The notes: a model not told the origin generated them from the sequence alone. A stretch of DNA of 64,000 nucleotides from Acidimicrobiia bacterium (GCA_017577575.1 PKRG01000009.1:29046-93045), one strand, 5' to 3'. Counted from the stretch's first letter, positions 41,157 through 49,840 are shown. Numbers and translations: made by a program.

Positions 41157-42038
41157 GTGCTGGCGCTGCCCCATCTGGCCTCCGGGAAGGTCCGGGAGAT
41201 CTACGAGGTCGACGCCGACCATCTCCTCTTCGTAGCCACCGATCGCATCTCGGCTTACGACGTCATCCTCAACCAGCCGATTCCCGACAAGGGACGGGTC
41301 CTGACCGGCCTCTCGCTGCACTTCTTCGACCTCCTCGACACGCCCAACCACTTCGTGTCGACCGACCTGAGAGGGGTCGAGCCGCTGACCGAAGAGCAGC
41401 GAGCCGAGCTGGCCGGCCGGGCGATGCTGGTGCGACGGGCGCGGGTGGTTCCCGTGGAGTGCGTCGTTCGCGGGTACCTCTACGGGTCGTCGTGGGCCGA
41501 GTACCAGAAAGGCGGCGGGCCGACGACCGAGCACCTCCCGCCCGGGCTGCAACTGGCCGACGAGCTGCCGGAGCCGATATTCACCCCGGCGACCAAGGCC
41601 GAGAGCGGCCACGACGAGAACCTCACCGAGGCAGAGGCACGCCGGATCCTCGGCGACGACCTCTACGAGGAGCTCCGCTCCCGCAGCCTCCACATCTACC
41701 GCCAGGCCGCCGACTACGCCGCGGCGCGTGGCGTGATCCTCGCCGACACCAAGTTCGAGTTCGGTTTCGTCGACGACGAGCTCCTGCTCATCGACGAGGT
41801 GCTGACTCCCGATTCCTCCCGGTACTGGCCGGCCGACGAGTGGCGGCCCGGACATCCGGTGCCGAGTTTCGACAAGCAGTACGTGCGAGATTGGCTCGAC
41901 TCGACCGGCTGGGACCGCACGCCGCCCCCGCCCGATCTCCCGCCGGAGGTGATCGAGGGGACCCGGCGCCGGTACGTGGAGGCATACGAGAGGATCACCG
42001 GCCGGTCGTTCGACGAGTACCTGGCGGAGGCGAGGTGA
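41157..42038 (+). CDS. purC: Phosphoribosylaminoimidazole-succinocarboxamide (SAICAR) synthase
   Basis: A 293-residue enzyme joining CAIR and aspartate. It begins with HLASGKVREIYEVDADHLLFVATDRISAYDVIL, the family hallmark. VVPVECVVRGYLYGSSWAEYQ, FTPATKAESGHDENL and ILADTKFEFGFVDDELLLIDEVLTPDSSRYWP follow. The long C-terminal region matches the eukaryote/actinobacterial-type form. GTG is chosen on the position of TACGAT. The stop overlaps the purS start (GTGA). Confidence 0.97.
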   Translation: MLALPHLASGKVREIYEVDADHLLFVATDRISAYDVILNQPIPDKGRVLTGLSLHFFDLLDTPNHFVSTDLRGVEPLTEEQRAELAGRAMLVRRARVVPVECVVRGYLYGSSWAEYQKGGGPTTEHLPPGLQLADELPEPIFTPATKAESGHDENLTEAEARRILGDDLYEELRSRSLHIYRQAADYAAARGVILADTKFEFGFVDDELLLIDEVLTPDSSRYWPADEWRPGHPVPSFDKQYVRDWLDSTGWDRTPPPPDLPPEVIEGTRRRYVEAYERITGRSFDEYLAEAR

Positions 42039-42277
42039 AGGTAACGGTCCACATCGAAAGACGCCCCGAGATCGCCGACCCTGAGGGGACGACCATCTCC
42101 CGGTCGCTGGTCGACCTCGGATACGACGAAGTGGTCTCGGTCCGCACTGGCCGCACCCTCCACTTGGAGGTGGAGGGCGACGACGCCGACGCGGTGAAAG
42201 AGCGCGTCGACGAGATGTGCCAACGGCTTCTCGCCAACCCGGTCATCGAGGACTACAGGATCGAGGTGGAAGCGTGA
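42035..42277 (+). CDS. purS: Phosphoribosylformylglycinamidine synthase PurS subunit
   Basis: An 80-residue small subunit of the three-part FGAM synthase. PEIADPEGTTISRSLVDLGYDEVVSVRTGRTL covers the PurS beta-alpha-beta core, and the C terminus ANPVIEDYRIEVE matches the family ending. It bridges PurL and PurQ. GTG overlaps the purC stop and its own stop overlaps the purQ GTG. Confidence 0.95.
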   Translation: MKVTVHIERRPEIADPEGTTISRSLVDLGYDEVVSVRTGRTLHLEVEGDDADAVKERVDEMCQRLLANPVIEDYRIEVEA

Positions 42278-42927
42278 GCCGCATCGCCGTCGTGGTGTTC
42301 CCCGGATCCAACTGCGAGCTCGACGTCCAATGGGCGCTGCGGGCGATCGGAGCCGAGGCCGAGATGGTGTGGCACCGGGAGACCGACCTGTCGGGCTTCG
42401 ACGGCGTGGTGCTCCCCGGCGGTTTCGCCCACGGCGACTACCTGAGGACCGGGGCGATCGCGCGTTTCTCCCCCGTCATGTCGGCGGTCACCGCCATGGC
42501 CGAGGCGGGCCGCCCGGTGGTCGGGATATGCAACGGGTTCCAGATCCTGTGTGAGGCCCATCTGCTGCCCGGGGCCCTGATCGCCAACCGGGATCTCCGC
42601 TTCATCTGCCGTCCCGTCGAGGTGGAGATCGTCGACACGGCCACGGTGCTCACCGCATCCGTCGAACCGGGAGCCGTCCTCACGCTCCCCCTCAACTCCT
42701 ACGAAGGCCAGCACACGGACCCGTCCGGCACCGCCCGGGTCGTCGCCCGCTACGTCGAGGACGTCAACGGTTCCCAGGACCGGGCGGCGGCGATCGCCAA
42801 CGAAGCCGGCAACGTGGTGGGGATCATGCCCCATCCCGAGCGCTCATCCGAAGACGTCCTCGGCAGCAGCGACGGCCGCTTGCTGCTGGAGAGCCTGGTC
42901 GCAGCCACGGAACGGATCCCGGCATGA
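42274..42927 (+). CDS. purQ: Phosphoribosylformylglycinamidine synthase glutaminase subunit
   Basis: A 217-residue class I amidotransferase that releases ammonia from glutamine for PurL. The start reads IAVVVFPGSNCELDVQWAL. GVVLPGGFAHGDYLRTGAIA is the PurQ signature. The nucleophile is the Cys of PVVGICNGFQILCEAHLLPG, and the His-Glu pair is in GIMPHPER. GTG start overlapping purS by 4 nt. ATGA overlap with purL. Confidence 0.97.
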   Translation: MSRIAVVVFPGSNCELDVQWALRAIGAEAEMVWHRETDLSGFDGVVLPGGFAHGDYLRTGAIARFSPVMSAVTAMAEAGRPVVGICNGFQILCEAHLLPGALIANRDLRFICRPVEVEIVDTATVLTASVEPGAVLTLPLNSYEGQHTDPSGTARVVARYVEDVNGSQDRAAAIANEAGNVVGIMPHPERSSEDVLGSSDGRLLLESLVAATERIPA

Positions 42928-45176
42928 CGACCGATCTCGCCCCCGAAGAAGACGCCCTCACAGAGAGCGGCGACACCGGCGGAGAAGACGAGGACACTCT
43001 CCATCGCCGCCTCGGCCTGACCGACGCCGAATACCAACGAATCGTCGAGATCCTCGGGCGAGAGCCCCGGCCGGCCGAGTTGGCGATGTACTCGGTGATG
43101 TGGTCCGAGCACTGCTCGTACAAGTCGTCCCGGGTGCATCTCGGCCGGTTCCCGACCGAAGCGCCGTGGGTGGTGGTGGGGCCGGGCGAGAACGCCGGGG
43201 TCATCGACCTGGGTGACGGGTGGCTGGCGGCGTTTCGGATCGAGAGCCACAACCACCCCTCCTACGTCGAGCCCTACCAAGGGGCGGCCACCGGGGTCGG
43301 AGGGATCCTCCGGGACGTGTTCACGATGGGGGCCCGGCCCATCGCCCTGTGGGACCAGATCCGCTTCGGCCCGCTCGACAACCCGAAGAACCGGTACCTG
43401 TTCTCGGGAGTGGTGTCGGGGATCGCCGGCTACGGGAACGCCGTCGGCGTCCCCACCGTAGGCGGGGAGATTGCCTTCGAGGAGTGCTACTCGGGCAACC
43501 CGCTCGTGAACGTGATGTGTCTGGGGATCCTCCGCCGCGACCAGCTCGTGCTGGGCACGGCCGGGAAGCCCGGCAACGTAGCCATGTTGTTGGGCGCCGC
43601 CACCGGCCGGGACGGGATCGGCGGGGCTTCGATCCTCGCCTCGGCCTCCTTCGACGAGGAGTCGGCGACCAAACGCCCCTCCGTCCAGGTCGGCGATCCG
43701 TTCGAGGAGAAGAAGCTGATCGAGGCGTGCCTGGAGCTGTACCAGAAGGACCTCGTCGTCGGCGTCCAGGACCTGGGAGCCGCCGGCCTGTCTTGCGCCG
43801 CCGCCGAGCCCGCCGCCCGGGCCGGCGTGGGCATGGAATTGGACCTCGACACGGTGCACGTGCGGGAGCCGCAGATGACCGCCCCGGAGCTGCTGATGTC
43901 GGAGTCCCAGGAACGCATGATGGCCTTCGTCGAGCCCTCGAAGGTCGACGACGTCCTGGCCGTCGCCGCCAAATGGGAGATCGCGGCGTCGGTGGTGGGG
44001 AGGGTCACGGACGGGTCCCGGCTGGTGGTGAGACACCAAGGGGAGGTCGTGGCCGACATCCCCGCCGCATCCCTCACCGAGGAAGCGCCCCGCTACGACC
44101 GGCCACTCGGCGAGCCGGCGTGGATGGAGGACCTCTGGTCCAACCGCTTCAAGCACATGACCGCCCCCGAGATCGGGCCGACCCTGCTGCGACTCCTCGA
44201 CGATCCCTCCATCGCCTCGGCGGCCTGGGTGTACGAGCAGTACGACCACATGCTTTTCCTCAACACGATCGTCGGACCGGGCAACGACGGGAACCTGCTG
44301 CGCATCAAGGGCACAGAGAAGGCGATCGCCGTCTCCACCGACGGCAACGGCAGGCTGTGCTATCTCGACCCCCGACGCGGGGCGGCCCGCATCGTCTACG
44401 AAGCCGCCCTCAACGTGGCCATGACCGGGGCCCGGCCGCGGGCCGTGGTCGACAACCTCAACTTCGGCAACCCCGAGAAGCCGGAGGTGATGTGGCAGTT
44501 CCGGGAGACGGTGGAGGGGATTTCGGAGGCGTGTGAGTCGCTCGGCATCCCCATCGTCGGCGGCAACGTCTCCTTCTACAACGAGACCGACGGGCTCGAC
44601 ATCTACCCCACACCTGTCGTCGGGTTGGTGGGCGTTGCCGACCCCTACCCGAAGCATCCGCCGCGCCTCGACCGGGCGAGGGCGGGCATGGACCTCTGGC
44701 TGGCAGGGCCGGTCGATGCCACCGACCTGGCCGGCTCCTCGTTCGAGAAGGTGGTCTACGGCCACGTGGGCGGCCGTCCCCGCGCCGCCGACGGGACGGC
44801 CGCCCGGGCGGCGATCGACCTCGCCGTTGCGCTGGTGTCCGAGGAGTTGTCGCCGTGCCTCCACGACGTCTCCGACGGCGGATTGGCGGTCGCCGTCGCC
44901 GAGATCGCCATCGCCTCCGGCGTCGGGGTCACCTTCGAATACGCCGACTGGCGGCACCTGTTCTCGGAGGATCCGCACCGGTTCGTGTTCGTCGCCGACC
45001 CGGCGCACCGCGGGCGAATCGAGGAGCTGGGGGCGGCATGCCGGGCCACGCTGACCCGGATCGGCGAGGTCGGAGGGGAGGCGATCGTGTTCACACGGGG
45101 GACGCGAACCGACGCCGTCGACCTGGACGAGGCGACCACCACGTACCGGCGAGCCCTGCCCCGCCGCCTGTCCTGA
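42924..45176 (+). CDS. purL: Phosphoribosylformylglycinamidine synthase PurL subunit
   Basis: A 750-residue small-type PurL, converting FGAR to FGAM with ATP. LAMYSVMWSEHCSYKSSR holds the catalytic histidine. FRIESHNHPSYVEPYQGAATGVGGILRDVFTMGARPIA is the ATP-binding region of the first AIRS-like half. The second half repeats it with VDNLNFGNPEKPEVMWQF and GGNVSFYNET. LHDVSDGGLAVAVAE closes the core. It needs PurS and PurQ, encoded just upstream with overlapping codons. Confidence 0.98.
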   Translation: MTTDLAPEEDALTESGDTGGEDEDTLHRRLGLTDAEYQRIVEILGREPRPAELAMYSVMWSEHCSYKSSRVHLGRFPTEAPWVVVGPGENAGVIDLGDGWLAAFRIESHNHPSYVEPYQGAATGVGGILRDVFTMGARPIALWDQIRFGPLDNPKNRYLFSGVVSGIAGYGNAVGVPTVGGEIAFEECYSGNPLVNVMCLGILRRDQLVLGTAGKPGNVAMLLGAATGRDGIGGASILASASFDEESATKRPSVQVGDPFEEKKLIEACLELYQKDLVVGVQDLGAAGLSCAAAEPAARAGVGMELDLDTVHVREPQMTAPELLMSESQERMMAFVEPSKVDDVLAVAAKWEIAASVVGRVTDGSRLVVRHQGEVVADIPAASLTEEAPRYDRPLGEPAWMEDLWSNRFKHMTAPEIGPTLLRLLDDPSIASAAWVYEQYDHMLFLNTIVGPGNDGNLLRIKGTEKAIAVSTDGNGRLCYLDPRRGAARIVYEAALNVAMTGARPRAVVDNLNFGNPEKPEVMWQFRETVEGISEACESLGIPIVGGNVSFYNETDGLDIYPTPVVGLVGVADPYPKHPPRLDRARAGMDLWLAGPVDATDLAGSSFEKVVYGHVGGRPRAADGTAARAAIDLAVALVSEELSPCLHDVSDGGLAVAVAEIAIASGVGVTFEYADWRHLFSEDPHRFVFVADPAHRGRIEELGAACRATLTRIGEVGGEAIVFTRGTRTDAVDLDEATTTYRRALPRRLS

Positions 45177-45184
45177 GTCGAAAC

Positions 45185-45227
45185 GTGTCACACCCGCCCG
45201 ATACGTTCTCGGGCATGAACGTGACAC
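45185..45227 (+). promoter_or_regulatory. Nested dyad around the promoter of the 44-residue gene
   Basis: An outer inverted repeat GTGTCAC/GTGACAC (45185-45191 and 45221-45227) and an inner one GCCCGA/TCGGGC (45196-45201 and 45209-45214) share nearly the same centre. The loop holds the -10 hexamer TACGTT (45202-45207), 7 nt before ATG 45215. A symmetric protein bound here would cover the -10, the start of transcription and the start codon. No regulator can be named. Confidence 0.5.
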
Positions 45228-45349
45228 AGATACCGACCGCCGATCCTCTGGAGATGGCGCTCGCCGCCCTCCGCGAGGCCGGGTTCGAGTTCACCCTCGT
45301 GTGCGAGGGCCCCGAGACCGCCTGCGACGACGTCCCCGCCGCCGCCTGA
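45215..45349 (+). CDS. Small 44-residue protein between purL and phosphofructokinase
   Basis: ATG opens 44 codons ending TGA 45347-45349. The peptide begins MNVTQIPTADPLEMALAAL. An amphipathic helix (about 10-20) leads to a strand EFTLVC and an acidic end with two cysteines (C30 and C37). There is no signal peptide or membrane helix. Evidence for a real gene is the TACGTT hexamer 7 nt upstream, the flanking dyad and codon use in line with the neighbours. No family is recognised. It lies 38 bp after purL and 43 bp before the kinase gene. Confidence 0.5.
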   Translation: MNVTQIPTADPLEMALAALREAGFEFTLVCEGPETACDDVPAAA

Positions 45350-45377
45350 CGGCTTCCGGCAGCGGCCATTGGCCGAG

Positions 45378-45383
45378 TACCAT
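45378..45383 (+). promoter_or_regulatory. -10 element upstream of the phosphofructokinase gene
   Basis: TACCAT, 9 nt before ATG 45393. Leaderless or nearly leaderless start. Confidence 0.45.
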
Positions 45384-45392
45384 CGGCCGCCG

Positions 45393-46517
45393 ATGCCGCG
45401 CACCATCGGAATCCTCACCGCCGGCGGCGACTCCCCCGGTCTCAATGCAGCCATCCGTGCCGTCGGCAAATCCGCCGCCCGCACCTATGGCATGCAGCTC
45501 ATCGGGTTCCGGGACGGCTTCCGGGGGCTGATGGAGAACCGCTTCGTCCGTCTCGGCCCCGAGGACCTCGCCGGCATCCTCGATCGGGGCGGGACCATCC
45601 TCGGCACCAGCCGCACCCGGGTCCACAAGATGGACATCGGCAACGGCAAGCCGATGGACATGCGCCCGATGATGAAGCGCAACGTCGAAGAGCACCAGCT
45701 GGAAGCCCTGGTGTGCCTCGGCGGTGGCGGCACCATCAAGAACGCCCTGCGACTGGCCGAGGTGGGCATCCCTGTGATCTGTTTGCCGAAGACGATCGAC
45801 AACGACGTCTACGGCACCGACGTGACCTTCGGCTACGACACGGCCGTCAACATCGCCACCGAAGCCATCGACCGCCTCCACTCCACCGCCCACAGCCACC
45901 ATCGCATCGTCGTCGTGGAGGTGATGGGCCACAACACCGGCTGGCTCGCCCTCGCCTCGGGGATCGCCTCCGGAGCCGACGTGATCCTGATACCCGAGGT
46001 CCCCTACGACGTCGACGCGGTGGCCGACAAGATCCTGCAGCGCAAGACCGCCGGGTCGCCGTTTTCGATCGTGGTGGTGGCCGAGGGCGCCATGTCTCGG
46101 GAAGCAGCCGAGACCTTCGCGAAGCTGGAGGCGCGCAAACAGCAGGCGTCCACCGACGAGGAGAAGCAGGCGGCCAAGCGCGAGATCGAGGCTTTCGAGC
46201 AGGCTCAGCTCCGTTCGACGGAACGGCTCGCCGAAGAGCTGGAGGAAAGAACCGGGCTCGAGTCTCGGGTCACGATCCTGGGCCACGTCCAGCGGGGCGG
46301 CACGCCCTCTCCGGCCGATCGGCTTCTGGCGACCCGCCTGGGAGTGGCCTGCGTCGACTTCATCGCCGAGGGGCGAGTAGGGGTGATGGTCGCCGTCCGC
46401 GGGGAGAGCGTCGAAGCGGTGGACCTGAAAGAAGTGGCGGGCAAGCGCCGGATGGTCCCCCTCGACCACCCGATGATCCACAGCGCCCGACGCCTGGGCA
46501 TCGCGCTCGGCGACTGA
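45393..46517 (+). CDS. 6-phosphofructokinase (group III-like variant)
   Basis: A 374-residue PfkA-family enzyme, fructose-6-phosphate to fructose-1,6-bisphosphate. GILTAGGDSPGLNAAI opens the protein and PKTIDNDVYGTDVTFG holds the catalytic Asp136 and Asp138. The phosphate-donor loop reads CLGGGGTIKNA: the position equal to E. coli Gly104 is Gly (ATP type) and that equal to 124 is Lys133, a combination known in group III enzymes. The usual Asp103 of GGDGS is Gly here. MGHNTGWLALASGI replaces MGRxxG. ATP is the likelier donor, PPi not excluded. ATG 45393 gives the family start. The frame extends upstream without support. Confidence 0.9.
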   Translation: MPRTIGILTAGGDSPGLNAAIRAVGKSAARTYGMQLIGFRDGFRGLMENRFVRLGPEDLAGILDRGGTILGTSRTRVHKMDIGNGKPMDMRPMMKRNVEEHQLEALVCLGGGGTIKNALRLAEVGIPVICLPKTIDNDVYGTDVTFGYDTAVNIATEAIDRLHSTAHSHHRIVVVEVMGHNTGWLALASGIASGADVILIPEVPYDVDAVADKILQRKTAGSPFSIVVVAEGAMSREAAETFAKLEARKQQASTDEEKQAAKREIEAFEQAQLRSTERLAEELEERTGLESRVTILGHVQRGGTPSPADRLLATRLGVACVDFIAEGRVGVMVAVRGESVEAVDLKEVAGKRRMVPLDHPMIHSARRLGIALGD

Positions 46518-46541
46518 TCTGGCTTATCGGGTCGCCCGTGG

Positions 46542-46566
46542 GATCCTGACTCTGCGATCCTGACTC
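46542..46566 (+). repeat. 11-bp direct repeat just upstream of the MFS gene
   Basis: GATCCTGACTC occurs at 46542-46552 and 46556-46566, a 14-bp period, ending 2 bp before ATG 46569. It occupies the place of the leader and ribosome-binding site, and no Shine-Dalgarno is visible. It could be a regulator site or a recent local duplication. Confidence 0.6.
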
Positions 46567-46568
46567 CG

Positions 46569-48026
46569 ATGTCTGTTCCTCGGTCCATCCTCTCCCGGGA
46601 GCTGCTGCCCGCCTCCATCGCCATCTACACGACGGTGGCGATCGTGGCGTTCGAAGGTCTCGCCATCACCGCCGCTCTCCCGGACCTCGCCGCCGAACTG
46701 GGAAGTGTCACGCTCCTTCCGTGGGTGATCACCTCGTTCCTCCTCGCCTCGGCGGTGGCCACCGCCATCACCGGCACGCTGATCGACTCTCTGGGGACGT
46801 CGGCCGTGTTCCGGTGGGCGACGATCTTCTTCGCCGCCTCGTCGCTCCTGGCCGCTCTCGCCCCGTCCATGGCCGTCTTGCTCGTCGCCCGCGTCGTGCA
46901 GGGAGCGTCCGGTGGGGCGATCATCTCGGTCGGCATCGCCGCCGTCGCCCTCGTCTACCCCCACCACCTCACCGGCCGGGCACTGGCCGCCAACTCCAAC
47001 GTGTGGGGCGTGCTCGGGTTCGCCTCCCCGGCGATCGCCGCGGCGATGCTCGAGTTCGGGTCGTGGCGCTGGATCTTCCTCGTCATGGTGCCGATCTGCG
47101 TCGTCGCCCTCGTCGCGGGCTGGCGGACCCTCCCCAAGGCGGTGGATCCCCAGCCTCTCGACATCGACTGGGTGTCGGCGGGGCTGCTCATCGCCACGGT
47201 CGGCTTCTTCCTCGGCGCCGTATCCGACATCTCGATCGCGTCGGTGGCCCTGGTCGGTGCCGGCACCATCGTGGGCACCCTGCTGTGGCGACGGAGCCAC
47301 AACCACCCCAGCCCGCTGGTCGACCCCCGGTTCCTGCGGTCGTTCCCCTACGGGCATCTCGCCGGCGCCGCCTCCCTCGCCCTGGCGGGGATGGCGGGGT
47401 TGTCGTCGTACCTGCCGGTGTACGTCCGCGGGGCGCGGGGCGGAAGCGCCTCCATGGCAGCGTGGTCGGTTCTGTGGCTGACGATCGGATGGACCTTCGC
47501 CGCCAACATCGCCGGGCGGATCACCGACCGTGTGGACGAGAAGACGGTCCTCACCGCCGGGATCTGGATCGGGCCTCCCGCGATCACCGCCGGGTGGCTG
47601 GCCGTCACCCTCCAGGCCCCGTTGCCTCTGGTCTTCGCCGCGTTCTTCGTGATGGGGATGTCGGTCGGCACCGTCACCAACGCCGCCCTCCAGCTGGTCA
47701 GACGAGCCGTCTCGGCAGGGCTGGCCGGGCGCGCCACTTCGGCTCATGCCTTCGCCCGCACCATGGGTATGTCGCTGGGAGCGGGCCTCATGGGAGGTGT
47801 GATCCTGGCGGTCGTCGCCACCCGGCTCGGCGACGTCTCCCAGGTCCGGGAAGCGCTAGCCGGGGAAGGGGTGGTGGCTCTGGCTGCCGACGCCGCCGGT
47901 GCACTCAGCTCCGGATACGCCGCCGCCCACCTCGTCGGGCTAGCCCTGGCGGTGACCGCGGCCACGATCGCCATGCGCCTGCGGTCCAGGCCGATCGCCT
48001 CTGCCGAGGCACAGAGATCCGCATAG
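46569..48026 (+). CDS. MFS transporter (drug:H+ antiporter type)
   Basis: A 485-residue membrane protein with 12-14 helices. Motif A-like residues lie in GTLIDSLGTSAVFRWATIFF. LLVARVVQGASGGAIISVGIAAV is the R-x-x-Q-G-x-x-G motif typical of the 12-14 helix drug exporter groups. The second half includes YLPVYVRGARGGSASMAAW and AHAFARTMGMSLGAGLMGG. Likely an exporter. Substrate unknown. It begins 51 bp after the phosphofructokinase stop and is followed by an alpha/beta hydrolase. Confidence 0.87.
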   Translation: MSVPRSILSRELLPASIAIYTTVAIVAFEGLAITAALPDLAAELGSVTLLPWVITSFLLASAVATAITGTLIDSLGTSAVFRWATIFFAASSLLAALAPSMAVLLVARVVQGASGGAIISVGIAAVALVYPHHLTGRALAANSNVWGVLGFASPAIAAAMLEFGSWRWIFLVMVPICVVALVAGWRTLPKAVDPQPLDIDWVSAGLLIATVGFFLGAVSDISIASVALVGAGTIVGTLLWRRSHNHPSPLVDPRFLRSFPYGHLAGAASLALAGMAGLSSYLPVYVRGARGGSASMAAWSVLWLTIGWTFAANIAGRITDRVDEKTVLTAGIWIGPPAITAGWLAVTLQAPLPLVFAAFFVMGMSVGTVTNAALQLVRRAVSAGLAGRATSAHAFARTMGMSLGAGLMGGVILAVVATRLGDVSQVREALAGEGVVALAADAAGALSSGYAAAHLVGLALAVTAATIAMRLRSRPIASAEAQRSA

Positions 48027-48058
48027 GCTCTCCTAACAGCGACCCAAAGGGAGAGGAC

Positions 48059-49018
48059 ATGCTGGGCAAGCTGATCTGGAAGGCGGTCAAGAACGTGCCC
48101 CGCGTGGCGACGATCGCAGCCGGTGCCGGGATCGCCTGGTCGGCGGTGGGAGTAGACCACGACATGCCGATCGAACCGGCGCTTCCCGGCCTCAAGACCC
48201 ACCACCCCGATGGATCCGGCGGCCAGATCGCCCTGTACCACGATGACAGCGGCCGCGGCGAGCCGGTTCTGCTCGTGCATTCCGTCAACGCCGCCGCCTC
48301 GTCGTACGAGATGCGTCCGATCTATGTGCGCCTCCAGGGCGAGCGCCCGGTGTGGGCCCTCGATCTTCCCGGATTCGGCTTCTCCGACCGGGGCGACCGC
48401 CCGTACAGCCCGCGGATGATGGGGCTGGCGATCGGCCAGGCCCTGGAGCGCATCGGCCGACCCACCCACGTGGTGGCGCTCTCGCTCGGATGCGAGTTCG
48501 CCGCCCGTGCCGCCAACGACCGGCCCGACCTGGTCCGCACCCTCTCCTTCCTGTCACCCACGGGCTTCGGAGGCCGGGTCAACCGGGGCCCGTCGTTCGG
48601 GACGCTGCTCCGGTTCCCGCTGTGGTCGCAGGCGGCGTTCGACGGCATCGCCAGCCGTCCCTCGATCCGGTACTACCTCAGCAAGACGTTCGTGGGGCCG
48701 GTCGACGAGTTGTATGTCGAGTACGCCTACCGGAGCGCCCACCAGCCTGGCGCCCGCCATGCCGCCATCGCCTTCCTCGCCGGGGACCTGCACACGTCGA
48801 CCGCGTTGGACTCGCTCTACGCTTCCCTGAGCGTGCCCACGCTGGTCGTCTACAACACCGACCCCTTCAGCGGGTTCGAGCGCCTGCCCGAGTTCCTCAC
48901 CGGCCGGGACAACTGGAGCGCCGTGCAGATTCCCGACACCAACGGCCTGCCGCATTGGGACGAGCCGAACGAAACCCTCGAGGCTCTCCGTCGGCATTGG
49001 GACGCCAACGAGGGCTGA
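48059..49018 (+). CDS. Alpha/beta hydrolase
   Basis: A 319-residue alpha/beta-hydrolase. An N-terminal hydrophobic segment (VATIAAGAGIAWSAVGV) may anchor it at the membrane. VLLVHSVNAAASSYEM carries the oxyanion region and WALDLPGFGFSDR the usual D-x-x-G-x-G-x-S. The nucleophile elbow is ALSLG in VVALSLGCEFAARAA. The acid is probably in LVVYNTDPF, and the histidine in GLPHWDEP. Esterase, lipase or dehalogenase roles are all open. A strong AAAGGGAGAGG site precedes ATG. Followed after 1 bp by an enoyl-CoA hydratase-like gene. Confidence 0.83.
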   Translation: MLGKLIWKAVKNVPRVATIAAGAGIAWSAVGVDHDMPIEPALPGLKTHHPDGSGGQIALYHDDSGRGEPVLLVHSVNAAASSYEMRPIYVRLQGERPVWALDLPGFGFSDRGDRPYSPRMMGLAIGQALERIGRPTHVVALSLGCEFAARAANDRPDLVRTLSFLSPTGFGGRVNRGPSFGTLLRFPLWSQAAFDGIASRPSIRYYLSKTFVGPVDELYVEYAYRSAHQPGARHAAIAFLAGDLHTSTALDSLYASLSVPTLVVYNTDPFSGFERLPEFLTGRDNWSAVQIPDTNGLPHWDEPNETLEALRRHWDANEG

Positions 49019-49019
49019 G

Positions 49020-49811
49020 TTGGGACTCGACTCCTACCGGCGGCTGCGAATCGAGACCTCCCCGTCGGGTATCACCGAGGTGGTCCTCGACGCTCCCGAG
49101 CGGCTCAACGCGGTGGACGGCGAAGGCCACCGCGAGCTGGCGTACGTGTGGAGCGACCTCGACTCCGACCCGGGCACCAGGGTGGTGCTTCTGCGCGCCG
49201 AGGGCCGGGCGTTCTCTGCCGGAGGCGACTTCGACCTGATCGAGTCGATGATCACCGACCCGGCGGTGCATCGGCGGACACTCCGCGAGGCGCGTGATCT
49301 GGTCCGCAACCTGATCGAATGCTCCAAGCCGGTCGTGTCCGCGATCAACGGGCCGGCGGTGGGCGCCGGCCTCGCCGCGGCGTTGCTCGCCGACATCCCC
49401 ATCGCCGCCAGGTCGGCGGTCATCCTCGACGGCCACACGACGCTCGGGGTCGCCGCCGGTGACCACGCGGTCGTCATCTGGCCGCTGCTCGTGGGGATGG
49501 CCAAGGCGAAGTACCACCTGATGACCAACGAGCCGATCGATGGCGAAGAGGCGGAGCGGCTCGGGCTGGTGGCGAAGGTGGTGGACGACGACCAGCTCCT
49601 GACCGAAGCCCGGGGCATCGCCGAGAAGCTGGCTGCAGGCTCCGGCGAGGCACTGTCGTGGACCAAACACACCCTCAACCACTGGCTGCGGGCGGCCTAC
49701 CCCGCTTTCGACGCGTCGGTCGCCTACGAGTTCCTCGGATTCCTCGGCCCCGACGCCCCCGAAGGGCTGGCGGCGGTGAGGGAGAAGCGCCGCCCGCGTT
49801 TCCGGGCCTGA
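49020..49811 (+). CDS. Enoyl-CoA hydratase/isomerase family protein
   Basis: A 263-residue crotonase-fold protein. VVLDAPERLNAVDGEGHREL begins the core. The oxyanion-hole segments are AFSAGGDFDLIES and INGPAVGAGLAAALLADIPIAA. In the region where crotonases carry their second catalytic glutamate this protein reads LGVAAGDHAVVIWPLLVG, with no clear Glu, so simple hydratase activity is uncertain and an isomerase or other CoA reaction is possible. TTG start 1 bp after the hydrolase stop suggests coupled translation. Confidence 0.82.
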   Translation: MGLDSYRRLRIETSPSGITEVVLDAPERLNAVDGEGHRELAYVWSDLDSDPGTRVVLLRAEGRAFSAGGDFDLIESMITDPAVHRRTLREARDLVRNLIECSKPVVSAINGPAVGAGLAAALLADIPIAARSAVILDGHTTLGVAAGDHAVVIWPLLVGMAKAKYHLMTNEPIDGEEAERLGLVAKVVDDDQLLTEARGIAEKLAAGSGEALSWTKHTLNHWLRAAYPAFDASVAYEFLGFLGPDAPEGLAAVREKRRPRFRA

Positions 49812-49840
49812 GCCCGGATGGCGGCGCGGACGGGTTCGCC

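Noticed and set aside
42750..45227. An 825-codon reverse-strand open frame
   Set aside because: Shadow of purL and the end of purQ; repetitive Gly/Val/Arg composition without family motifs.
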